Assembly: GCA_047605865.1 (NCBI GenBank)
Contig: JASGFC010000010.1
Coordinates: 1 to 57,303, forward strand
Reading direction: 5' to 3'
Origin: JASGDC01 sp047605865
GTDB lineage: Bacteria; Actinomycetota; Actinomycetes; Actinomycetales; Micrococcaceae
Length of the DNA: 57,303 bases
Shown piece by piece: positions 8,483 through 16,210 of the stretch. The notes beneath the pieces were generated by a model that searched no databases, had not been told where the DNA came from, and saw only the letters and a program-made list of their open reading frames with translations. Numbering within the stretch: position 1 is the stretch's first letter; every line of letters starts with the position of its first letter. The position numbers and the translations under genes are program-made.

Positions 8483-9163
8483 GTGAATAATACCTCTCTT
8501 TTATACAATATTCCAGAAGAATTTGCCGAAGCACTTTCTTCTATTCGTGCTGCACGATACCGTGACGACATCGTTGTTAAGGAAATTCCTGCCCCACGAA
8601 ACATGGCTCCGTATGCGGTTGCTATGGAGGCATATGTTTACGAAGAAAACGGTACTCGCCCTCCTCAATTTCATCTTGTTGGTGAGCACGGACTCTTGCC
8701 ACAACAACCACAACTTAAACACCTTGATCAAGGTGATGCTATCGTGGTTGGTCGTTTCGTGATGCTTTACGATCCTGAATATAACGCAGAGTGGGAAGGG
8801 CATTTCCGTATTATTATTTACATTCGTTCGCAACTTGAAGAAGGTTACGAATACGATGGTATGTTCAATCAAAAAGTCTGGGATTGGCTTAGTCATACAC
8901 TCATCAAACGTTCCATCACATATCGTGATATTGCTGGAACTGCTACAAAAATTTCTTCTGAAAGCTTCGGTGTCATTGGGGACCACGGTGAAAATATTAA
9001 CGCTGAATTAAGAGCATCATGGACTGCCATTGATTCCTACATACGCGACCATGTTGAGGCTTTCGGCGAAGTACTAACCCTTTTTGCAGGAGAACCTGAA
9101 GAAGCAGCTGATGTGATTCCTATGCCAACTCAGCGTAGCTTTATTGCAGTAGTTAATGACTAA
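8483..9163 (+). CDS. DUF3000 family protein
   Basis: 226 aa. It matches my memory of the actinobacterial DUF3000 family, which sits just before the RNase D gene in many members of the phylum; no molecular function is known. It is soluble, acidic, with no membrane segment. The GTG start has no Shine-Dalgarno sequence; TAAAAT ends 7 nt upstream (8470-8475), suggesting leaderless transcription. It overlaps the RNase D start by 8 nt. A long antisense open frame over this gene is a shadow. Confidence 0.82.
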   Translation: MNNTSLLYNIPEEFAEALSSIRAARYRDDIVVKEIPAPRNMAPYAVAMEAYVYEENGTRPPQFHLVGEHGLLPQQPQLKHLDQGDAIVVGRFVMLYDPEYNAEWEGHFRIIIYIRSQLEEGYEYDGMFNQKVWDWLSHTLIKRSITYRDIAGTATKISSESFGVIGDHGENINAELRASWTAIDSYIRDHVEAFGEVLTLFAGEPEEAADVIPMPTQRSFIAVVND

Positions 9164-10367
9164 ACACTTACAAAAACCTGATTCTAAAGTTTTTTATGTT
9201 TCTTCTGATGAACAGCTTGAAACTGCCATCAACCAGCTGTCTTCATATGAAGGTGCACTAGCTGTAGACACTGAACGAGCAGGCAGTTTTCGCTATGATG
9301 ATCGTGCCTATTTAATTCAGCTCAAAAAGCCACAAGGGCCTATTTATCTCATTGATCCTGTTGAGATGACTGATGATGCTATGGACGAATTAGCATATTA
9401 TATGAATAATCAAGAGTGGATTTTGCATGCTGCAACACAAGATCTTCCGTGCCTGATTGAACTAGGGATGCGGCCAGATACCTTGTTTGATACTGAACTA
9501 GCAGCCCAACTACTCAAGCTACCAAAGGTAGGCTTAGCTGCTTTGTGCAAATCACTCTTAAACATTGAATTAGCTAAAGAGTACTCCAATGTTGATTGGT
9601 CTGCTCGTCCTTTAAAGACATCGTGGCTTATTTATGCTGCCCTTGATGTAGAGTTACTCAATCCCTTGAAAGAAGTTCTCACTGAGAAACTTCGTGAAGA
9701 AGGAAAATGGGACTATGCTCTTGAAGAATTTGATGCCCTGAAAAATTTCGTTCCACCTGCTCCTCCTGTTGAACCATGGCGCAAAATGCATGGCTTAGGG
9801 AATCTACGAACTAGTCGTGAGTTAGCTATTGCACGCACTATATGGGGCGTGCGGGATAAAATTGCAAAGTCACGAGATGTAGCACCTTTTACTTTGTTGA
9901 AAGATCGCCAAATTGTAACCTTAGCGCAAGAAAAACCACGCTCAGTTCCTCAAGTATCTGAACTTCTGCACTGGCCTGCTTCAAAAGATAAACAAGCTGC
10001 ACGTTGGCTCGGTGCCATTAAGCAAGGATTGCGAGCAAAAGACTTACCTGCAGTCAGAGTCAAAGGTTCTGGGATGCCTTCTCCTAGTTTGTGGAAAGAG
10101 CGCAAAGAAATTCAATATCGCCGTTATAAAACTGCACAATTGCGTCTCTTAGCACGTGCAGAAGAATTAAATATGCCGGTTGCAAATGTGCTGCCTCCAG
10201 CGATTTTAAAAAAAGTATTCTGGAAGAGTAGCAAATCTACCGACATTGTTGCTGCTTTGAAAGAGCTTGGTGCACGTGACTGGCAAATTGAGCAAACTTC
10301 AAAGATCCTTGAGGATGCACTACATTCACCCATGACTATAGCCGATATCGAAGCCGCCACTAGCTAA
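9156..10367 (+). CDS. rnd: Ribonuclease D family 3'-5' exonuclease
   Basis: 403 aa. A DEDDy exonuclease domain comes first: VDTE (D38, E40), ATQDLPC (D97), and the Y160/D164 pair in IYAALDVE. A HRDC nucleic-acid-binding domain follows at about residues 215-295 (RELAIARTIWGVRDKIA). RNase D trims tRNA precursor 3' ends. It is coupled to DUF3000 by overlap and ends at a long perfect palindrome that serves as terminator. Positioned before a dxs cluster, as in other actinobacteria, though here dxs is about 4 kb away on the other strand. Confidence 0.93.
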   Translation: MTKHLQKPDSKVFYVSSDEQLETAINQLSSYEGALAVDTERAGSFRYDDRAYLIQLKKPQGPIYLIDPVEMTDDAMDELAYYMNNQEWILHAATQDLPCLIELGMRPDTLFDTELAAQLLKLPKVGLAALCKSLLNIELAKEYSNVDWSARPLKTSWLIYAALDVELLNPLKEVLTEKLREEGKWDYALEEFDALKNFVPPAPPVEPWRKMHGLGNLRTSRELAIARTIWGVRDKIAKSRDVAPFTLLKDRQIVTLAQEKPRSVPQVSELLHWPASKDKQAARWLGAIKQGLRAKDLPAVRVKGSGMPSPSLWKERKEIQYRRYKTAQLRLLARAEELNMPVANVLPPAILKKVFWKSSKSTDIVAALKELGARDWQIEQTSKILEDALHSPMTIADIEAATS

Positions 10368-10376
10368 CTCCACAAA

Positions 10377-10426
10377 TCAGTGCTATTTTCTGAAATTTAG
10401 GCTATTTTTTCAGAAAATAGCACTGA
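10377..10426. repeat. Palindromic repeat copy 1, likely bidirectional terminator
   Basis: Two perfect 17-nt arms (10377-10393 and 10410-10426; left arm TCAGTGCTATTTTCTGA) with a 16-nt loop, located between the convergent RNase D and DUF559 genes. Both RNA orientations would give a stem followed by A/T-rich sequence. The outer TCAGTGCT...AGCACTGA is shared with palindromes at 11394-11443 and 44292-44341, so it belongs to a dispersed family rather than being a one-off terminator. Confidence 0.85.
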
Positions 10427-10427
10427 C

Positions 10428-11312
10428 TTAGAGGTAGTTACGTAATTTTTTCCATAAGGTTAAGCTGTCTCGAATTTCAGTAGTGACAAGCCTTATGACA
10501 CTCCAGCCTAATGAACGAATATTATCTTCACGTATTTTTTCTTGAATAACCATCCGTGAACTTTCATGGTTATTAGCTTTATATTTGATCATTCCATCAA
10601 ATTCGATAATCAACTTAAAATCCGGGTAAGCAAAATCTGCATAGTACTGATTCCCATTGACATGAATCGCAAATTGGAGAATAGGCGTTGGCATACCGAT
10701 TTCCTCAAGGGCTACTCTGCACTCAGTTTCTCCAGGTGAACCAGATAGATGAGTTGCATTATTAAGAACACGATAAACTTTCTTCCGCCCTCGTGAAAAC
10801 TCTATTTCTTTCAGGTACTCTTCCAGAAAAGGTTTTCCTAGACCTTGCTTATACGCACCATCTGCTATAGCTAAACCCTCAGCGTAAGGTAAACTTCTTG
10901 CGCAATCAATAACAGTTTGTGCTGGATGGGTAACCTTAAGCCCAGCTACATCATAAACATCAATAGGATCTTTATAAGCGTGAACCGTAATACCCTTGAA
11001 CCTTGTACTCTGACGACTACTTGTTCTTACATGGACGTTCTTTTCAACATGCAAAACACCGAATCCATAGATTCGTGCTGCTGATTGATTACTCAATACG
11101 AAATTGTTGCTGCACCTCCCAAATGCTATTGCCCGTAATAATGCTTTGTCCCATGGTTTGAGTTCATTGTAATAACGTTCAGAAACATAACGTGCAGGTG
11201 CTAATTGAAGCAATTTTTGTTGTGCCAAAGCATAATGAATGTAGTTTCTATTGAACGAATCGGAAACAATAAGTTGATTCTGAAACTCTTGGATGAGTTG
11301 GTAGTTATTCAT
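10428..11312 (-). CDS. DUF559-type nuclease-fold protein with AbiEi-like N-terminus
   Basis: 294 aa. The N-terminal half has the layout of AbiEi-like/winged-helix proteins common in actinobacteria (VLSNQSAARIYGFGV; GLKVTHPAQTVIDCARSLP). The C-terminal third is a DUF559/Vsr-like PD-(D/E)xK fold: GSPGETECR, YYADFAYP, LIIEFDG, then QEKIREDNIRSLGWSVIR. This suggests DNA binding and possibly nicking, but no target is known. The ATG has TATTTT 6 nt upstream (11319-11324) and only weak CAGG between. The gene is bracketed by two related palindromes, as though it were a cassette. Confidence 0.75.
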   Translation of the reverse strand: MNNYQLIQEFQNQLIVSDSFNRNYIHYALAQQKLLQLAPARYVSERYYNELKPWDKALLRAIAFGRCSNNFVLSNQSAARIYGFGVLHVEKNVHVRTSSRQSTRFKGITVHAYKDPIDVYDVAGLKVTHPAQTVIDCARSLPYAEGLAIADGAYKQGLGKPFLEEYLKEIEFSRGRKKVYRVLNNATHLSGSPGETECRVALEEIGMPTPILQFAIHVNGNQYYADFAYPDFKLIIEFDGMIKYKANNHESSRMVIQEKIREDNIRSLGWSVIRLVTTEIRDSLTLWKKLRNYL

Positions 11313-11393
11313 AACCTGAAAATAACAAAAACCAAACTGCTTGCGATAAAAAAGAACTACATTGTGGATAAGTATAGAAAACTCCTCACCAAT

Positions 11394-11443
11394 TCAGTGC
11401 TGTTTGCTTAAAAATAACGCTTTTTTTAAGTAAACAGCACTGA
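11394..11443. repeat. Palindromic repeat copy 2, likely terminator of the MFS gene
   Basis: Arms of 17 nt (11394-11410 TCAGTGCTGTTTGCTTA; 11427-11443) pair fully with one G-T wobble around a 16-nt loop, the same geometry as copy 1. It lies 17 nt after the MFS stop and upstream of the DUF559 gene, both on the minus strand. The loop sequence AAAATAACGC is also found in copy 3. Confidence 0.82.
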
Positions 11444-11460
11444 TTTGCGGAAAGGGAAGG

Positions 11461-13077
11461 TTAGTCTTCGACGATACTGGTTGCCTTTGGTAAGAAAAGT
11501 AACGCAACAGCAGCAGTGACAAAACTGATAGCAGCAGCTACAAGAGATGATGTCTGGAATGCATCCATCCACGCAGTTTTTGCAGTATCAACAAGGCTAG
11601 CACCAGCTGGACCCATCTGCCCAAAGACATGAAGCCCAGCAGCAAGTGAACCTTCAATAGCCGTCCTTGCCTGCTCCGGAAGTGCTGCCAAATGCGGGTG
11701 AATATTCGTTTTGTAAGCAGAACTAATAATTGAACCAAGAATAGCAACACCAAGAGCACCACCAAGTTCACGAGTTGTATCGTTCATAGCTGATCCCATC
11801 CCTGAACGATTTCGTGGCACTGAGGACATCAGAATATTAGTACCTGGCGTCATCGCAAGAGCCAATCCTGTCATTAACAGCATCATAGGCCACAGCATCT
11901 GCCAAAGGCTTAAGTCTTTAGTCCAGAAATGCATAAATACAAACGAGATAGAAATTAAGAACAGACCCGTTGAAATAGTAATTCGTGCACCTGCCTTTTT
12001 AACAATGGTAGGCACGATAGGTGCAAGCAAGAGTATTGGCAAAATCATAGGAATCAAAGTCAGTGAAGCATCAAAAGGCGTCATACCCATAATCAACTGC
12101 TGCAACTGGCTGGTAGAGAACAGTAGCCCCATCATGGCAAGGAATGTGAAAATCAAAGTGATGGTTGAAATCAAGAATGCACGATTTTTGAACAAATCCA
12201 TATCCAGAAGTGGAGTACTGGTTTTGCGCTCCCAGAAGTAGAAAGAAATGATACTGACAAGACCACCAATGAGACCAAGCTGTACAAGATGATCGCCTAA
12301 ACCTTTGTCAGGCGCTTCAGTAATACCGTAGATGAGACCGAAAATACCTATCGTCGCAAGAACACCACCAAGCCAGTCAACATTGTTGGCTTCTTCATCC
12401 TTATTTTCTGGAACAAAGATTTGGTTGATAATAAGCCCGATACCGGCGATGATAGCACTCAAGAAAAAAAGTGACTTCCACGAAAAATGCTCAAGTAAAA
12501 TACCACTCACGATAGTACCCAGCATCATACCTGCTCCGGAAATACCACTCCAGATTGCAACTGCTCGTGGACGCTCTTTGCTTGGAAAAACGTTATTGAT
12601 AATTGAAAGTGTGGTTGGCATCACGAGAGCACCACCAAGACCCATCACGGCTCGAGCTGCGATAAGCTCTTCACCAGTTTTGGCAAAAAAACCTGCGTAC
12701 AGTGATGCTGCAGTAAAGATGATTGAACCAATTTGCAAGGCAAGCTTTCTACCGTATCTATCACCGAATGCTCCTGCAAAGAACAATAAACTTGCAAAGA
12801 CAAGTGTGTAAGTATTGGCAATCCACGTCATGGTTATCTGGGTTAAACCTAAGTCTACAGACATTTCTGGAAGTGCAAGGTTAATGCTACTATTTGCTAG
12901 CATGACACCAAGCAAGGCAATACATACTGTTACCAGAATGGCCCATCGTTTCTTGTAAATTTCAGGTTTAATACCCTCAAGACCATCATCCTCTTTTTCT
13001 TGCATCGCTTTAACTTTTTCGTCGATGATGAGTTTGACTTTTTCAGAGGCTGTCATATCTTTAGGGACCGTTGCCAT
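11461..13077 (-). CDS. MFS transporter, DHA2 family (EmrB/QacA-type drug exporter)
   Basis: 538 aa with about 14 predicted membrane helices, the DHA2 drug:H+ antiporter layout. Motif A GDRYGRKLAL follows helix 2, and motif C-like GPMMGG equivalents appear as SGAGMMLGTIVSG in helix 5. The 45-residue charged N-terminal extension (rich in K, E, D) is cytoplasmic. AAGGAG lies 6 nt before the ATG. It is transcribed alone and ends at the copy 2 palindrome; no regulator gene is adjacent. Substrate unknown. Confidence 0.9.
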   Translation of the reverse strand: MATVPKDMTASEKVKLIIDEKVKAMQEKEDDGLEGIKPEIYKKRWAILVTVCIALLGVMLANSSINLALPEMSVDLGLTQITMTWIANTYTLVFASLLFFAGAFGDRYGRKLALQIGSIIFTAASLYAGFFAKTGEELIAARAVMGLGGALVMPTTLSIINNVFPSKERPRAVAIWSGISGAGMMLGTIVSGILLEHFSWKSLFFLSAIIAGIGLIINQIFVPENKDEEANNVDWLGGVLATIGIFGLIYGITEAPDKGLGDHLVQLGLIGGLVSIISFYFWERKTSTPLLDMDLFKNRAFLISTITLIFTFLAMMGLLFSTSQLQQLIMGMTPFDASLTLIPMILPILLLAPIVPTIVKKAGARITISTGLFLISISFVFMHFWTKDLSLWQMLWPMMLLMTGLALAMTPGTNILMSSVPRNRSGMGSAMNDTTRELGGALGVAILGSIISSAYKTNIHPHLAALPEQARTAIEGSLAAGLHVFGQMGPAGASLVDTAKTAWMDAFQTSSLVAAAISFVTAAVALLFLPKATSIVED

Positions 13078-13195
13078 TTTTCTCCTTTATGTTCTTTGCC
13101 ATTATACACATTTCCTGACCGACCGATAAGTAGAAACGCTGAGTTAAATTTCACAAATTTTTCGCACAGGAAAGCTCAAGATTTCTTGCTAAAGA

Positions 13196-14176
13196 TTAAA
13201 AGAGAGCAATTTTTGCAGGACTTGGGAAAATCACATCAATTTGGCTTAGTTGTTGTTCAGTAAGCGCTTGCACAGCAGTAGCATTGGCACGAATCTGCTC
13301 TGCTTTCGTTGCTCCTGCTATCACAGAGGCAATTGGTTTTTGAGCTGCTAACCACGAGAAGGTAGCTTCCGTAACGCTTAAATTATTGGTATCACAGAAC
13401 GCATAGTACTGATCTAGCTGATCCCAATCAGCAGCATTGAGCACGTCTTGTTTACTATGGACTAAACGGTTTTGGGTATCAGTGCGTGCTGCAGGATCAC
13501 GGTATTTATCAGTAAGCAGCCCGTTTGCTAGTGGGAAATAGGGAAACATACTTAAACTGAGTTTGTTGCATACTGGCACAACCTCCAGTTCTGCTCTACG
13601 GTCAATGAGATTGTAGTGATTTTGAGCAGAGATAAATTGTGGATAGCCTTTAAGTTTTGCCTCATAGTGGGCTTGAGCAATTTGCCAACCAGCAAAATTA
13701 CAGTGCCCAATGTAGCGAACTTTACCTTCTTCAACAAGTTCGGCAAGTGCACCTAGTGTTTCTTCAATAGGCGTTTGCGGGTCAGGTGTGTGGAACTGAT
13801 AAAGGTCAATGTAATCTGTATTTAAACGTTTTAAAGAGGCTTCTATGCTTAAGCGTACATACTCTGCAGAACCTCGAGGCATATCAGGTGTTTCGCCATT
13901 AGCGCCCTGAACAGGCAAACCAAATTTAGTAGCTACTATAACGTCTTGACGCCTGTCTCCTAAGGCTTTACCCAGCATTGTTTCACTTAGACCAGGTTCT
14001 TTACCGTACATATCTGCAACGTCAAAAAACGTAATACCAGCTTCGAGGGCAGCATCAATGACAGCATCTGTGCCTTCTTGCGTTTCAGTAAGAGTTTGTG
14101 CACGCCCAAGATTATTACACCCTAGACCCACAACAGAAACTTTAAGATCACTTGCTCCTACTTGACGATATTGCAC
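13196..14176 (-). CDS. Aldo/keto reductase
   Basis: 326 aa. A TIM-barrel NADPH-dependent oxidoreductase of the YghZ/Kvbeta-like branch. The catalytic tetrad is visible: Asp and Tyr in FFDVADMYG, Lys in ATKFGLP, and His in DLYQFHTPD. The cofactor segment IAGATKAEQI is near the C-terminus. The GTG start at 14176 directly follows the dxs stop; GAGGT about 9 nt upstream lies within the end of dxs, so the two are likely co-transcribed. Substrate unknown. Confidence 0.92.
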   Translation of the reverse strand: MQYRQVGASDLKVSVVGLGCNNLGRAQTLTETQEGTDAVIDAALEAGITFFDVADMYGKEPGLSETMLGKALGDRRQDVIVATKFGLPVQGANGETPDMPRGSAEYVRLSIEASLKRLNTDYIDLYQFHTPDPQTPIEETLGALAELVEEGKVRYIGHCNFAGWQIAQAHYEAKLKGYPQFISAQNHYNLIDRRAELEVVPVCNKLSLSMFPYFPLANGLLTDKYRDPAARTDTQNRLVHSKQDVLNAADWDQLDQYYAFCDTNNLSVTEATFSWLAAQKPIASVIAGATKAEQIRANATAVQALTEQQLSQIDVIFPSPAKIALF

Positions 14177-16198
14177 TTACTTTACCTCTTTTACAGAATG
14201 AGACTTCTTCTTTTTCTTAACAGAAGCTTTCTCAATAAGTTCTGTGGGTGCTTGCAGCTTCGTAGACTTTTTAGCTTTTGCCTTCGGTACTTTACGTCCT
14301 TCAACATGAGCCATAACATCATCTGCCATGTCTTGAACGCTCATCCCAACCCTATCAAGTACTTGCTCACGGGAACCTTGCGCAAGGAACTCTGCAGGTA
14401 AACCAATCTCATTCAAAGCAGTATCTACTTCTGCAGCTCGCAGCTCTTGACGAATACGGCTACCAACACCACCAACACGAACACCATCTTCAATAACAAT
14501 CACAAGACGGTAATCTCGTGCCATTTCAATGATTGATTGTGGTACAGGCAGCACCCATCGTGGATCAAGAACCGTAGCACCTACGCCTTGCTTTTCAACA
14601 AGTTCAGCTACCTCAAGACCTTGCTCAGCCATGGAACCTACGGTAACCATGAGCACATCGTGAGCTAAAGATGTTTCTTTCAAAACGTCTACCCCATCGT
14701 CTAAACGCTGAGTGGCAATAATTTCTGGCCCAACATTGCCTTTAGCGAAACGCACAATAGTTGGCGCGTCTTCTACTTCAACTGCTTCACGGAATTCTTC
14801 TTTGAGCCGCTGAGCATCCCTAGGAGCAGCAATTTTAACTCCTGGAACAATCTGCGCCAAAGATAGATCCCACATGCCATGATGGCTTGGCCCATCAGGA
14901 CCAGTAACCCCTGCACGATCAAGTACAAAAGTAACCCCTGCTTTATGTAAAGCAACATCCATCAAAAGCTGATCAAAGGCACGATTAAGAAACGTAGCAT
15001 ACACTGCAACAACTGGATGCAAACCAGCATAAGCCATACCTGCAGCAGAAGCTACAGCTTGCTGTTCTGCAATACCAACATCAAAAACACGTTCAGGGTA
15101 TTTCTCTTGTAGTTTGTTGAATCCTACCGGTTGTAACATCGCTGCAGTAATACCAACAATATCTTTACGCTCGTCTGCAAGTTTAACTATTTCATCGCCA
15201 AAAACACTTGTCCAAGATTTTGGTGGCACAACATCACTATCTTCTTCCGTTTCAGGAGACAACCCTGTTTTAGGGTCAATAACACCCACTGAATGGAACT
15301 GATCCCCTTCATGGGCAACAGCATGAGCATAACCGTGGCCTTTTTCAGTTAAAGCATGCACAATAACAGGACCGTTATAGTGCTTAGCCCTCTCAAGTGC
15401 TTCACTGAGATCTTCTATATCATGACCATCAACTGGCCCAATATACATCAAGCCTAGATCTTCAAACATTCCTTGCGGAACGAAGATGTCTTTAACACCT
15501 TTACGAGCACCCTGAAGGCCCTTATAAACAACCTTTTTAACACCTTGAGAATCTGCAAACTTCTCATCGAACTTATCTGCAAACTTCTGATACGTTCGAG
15601 TAGTACGGTAATGGTTAATAGTTGAACGCAAATTTCCAAGGTAATCAGCAAAACCGCCAACTGTTGGCGCATAAGAACGGCCATTATCATTAACAACAAT
15701 AACCACTTTACGCTCTTTATCGGCAGCAATATTATTAAGCGCTTCCCAAGACATTCCACCCGTTAATGCACCATCACCAATAACCACAACCACATAGCGA
15801 TCATCGCCTTGGAGCTGATACGCCCTAGATATACCATCAGCCCACGATAATGAGCTAGATGCGTGAGAACTTTCTACAATATCGTGCTCAGACTCTGCAC
15901 GGTCTGGATAACCAGAAATGCCACCTTCTTGACGTAAATGAGTAAAGTCTTTACGCCCAGTGAGCAGTTTGTGCACGTAAGATTGATGACCAGTATCAAA
16001 CACGATTTTATCGTGCGGTGAGTTGAACTTCTTGTGAATCATCATCGTCAGTTCAACCACACCAAGATTTGGCCCTAAGTGACCGCCAGTTTTGGAAACA
16101 CTCTCAACCAGATAGTCGCGTATTTCCTTGGCAAGTTCCTCGAGTTCGGCTCTGCTGAGCTTATCGAGGTCCCTGGGACCATTGATATCTTCTAACAC
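14177..16198 (-). CDS. dxs: 1-deoxy-D-xylulose-5-phosphate synthase
   Basis: 673 aa. It condenses pyruvate and glyceraldehyde 3-phosphate with thiamine diphosphate, the first step of the MEP isoprenoid pathway. The TPP motif starts GDGALTGG and continues to ALNN; the central domain has DRAGVTGPDGPSHHG. The last ~38 residues form an unusual lysine-rich tail (several KK runs, one of five lysines) beyond the usual end of the fold, making it longer than typical (about 620-640). The start is GTG at 16198. Its TPP dependence links it loosely to the TPP-riboswitch-controlled importer elsewhere in the window. Confidence 0.96.
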   Translation of the reverse strand: MLEDINGPRDLDKLSRAELEELAKEIRDYLVESVSKTGGHLGPNLGVVELTMMIHKKFNSPHDKIVFDTGHQSYVHKLLTGRKDFTHLRQEGGISGYPDRAESEHDIVESSHASSSLSWADGISRAYQLQGDDRYVVVVIGDGALTGGMSWEALNNIAADKERKVVIVVNDNGRSYAPTVGGFADYLGNLRSTINHYRTTRTYQKFADKFDEKFADSQGVKKVVYKGLQGARKGVKDIFVPQGMFEDLGLMYIGPVDGHDIEDLSEALERAKHYNGPVIVHALTEKGHGYAHAVAHEGDQFHSVGVIDPKTGLSPETEEDSDVVPPKSWTSVFGDEIVKLADERKDIVGITAAMLQPVGFNKLQEKYPERVFDVGIAEQQAVASAAGMAYAGLHPVVAVYATFLNRAFDQLLMDVALHKAGVTFVLDRAGVTGPDGPSHHGMWDLSLAQIVPGVKIAAPRDAQRLKEEFREAVEVEDAPTIVRFAKGNVGPEIIATQRLDDGVDVLKETSLAHDVLMVTVGSMAEQGLEVAELVEKQGVGATVLDPRWVLPVPQSIIEMARDYRLVIVIEDGVRVGGVGSRIRQELRAAEVDTALNEIGLPAEFLAQGSREQVLDRVGMSVQDMADDVMAHVEGRKVPKAKAKKSTKLQAPTELIEKASVKKKKKSHSVKEVK

Positions 16199-16210
16199 GA
16201 TAGGCTAACC

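Noticed and set aside
8501..8986. 161-aa open frame antisense to the DUF3000 gene
   Set aside because: Fully inside a conserved gene on the other strand, with no ribosome binding site and low-complexity composition typical of a shadow frame.
12332..12811. 159-aa open frame antisense to the MFS exporter
   Set aside because: Shadow of the hydrophobic MFS coding sequence; no start signals and no recognisable domain.
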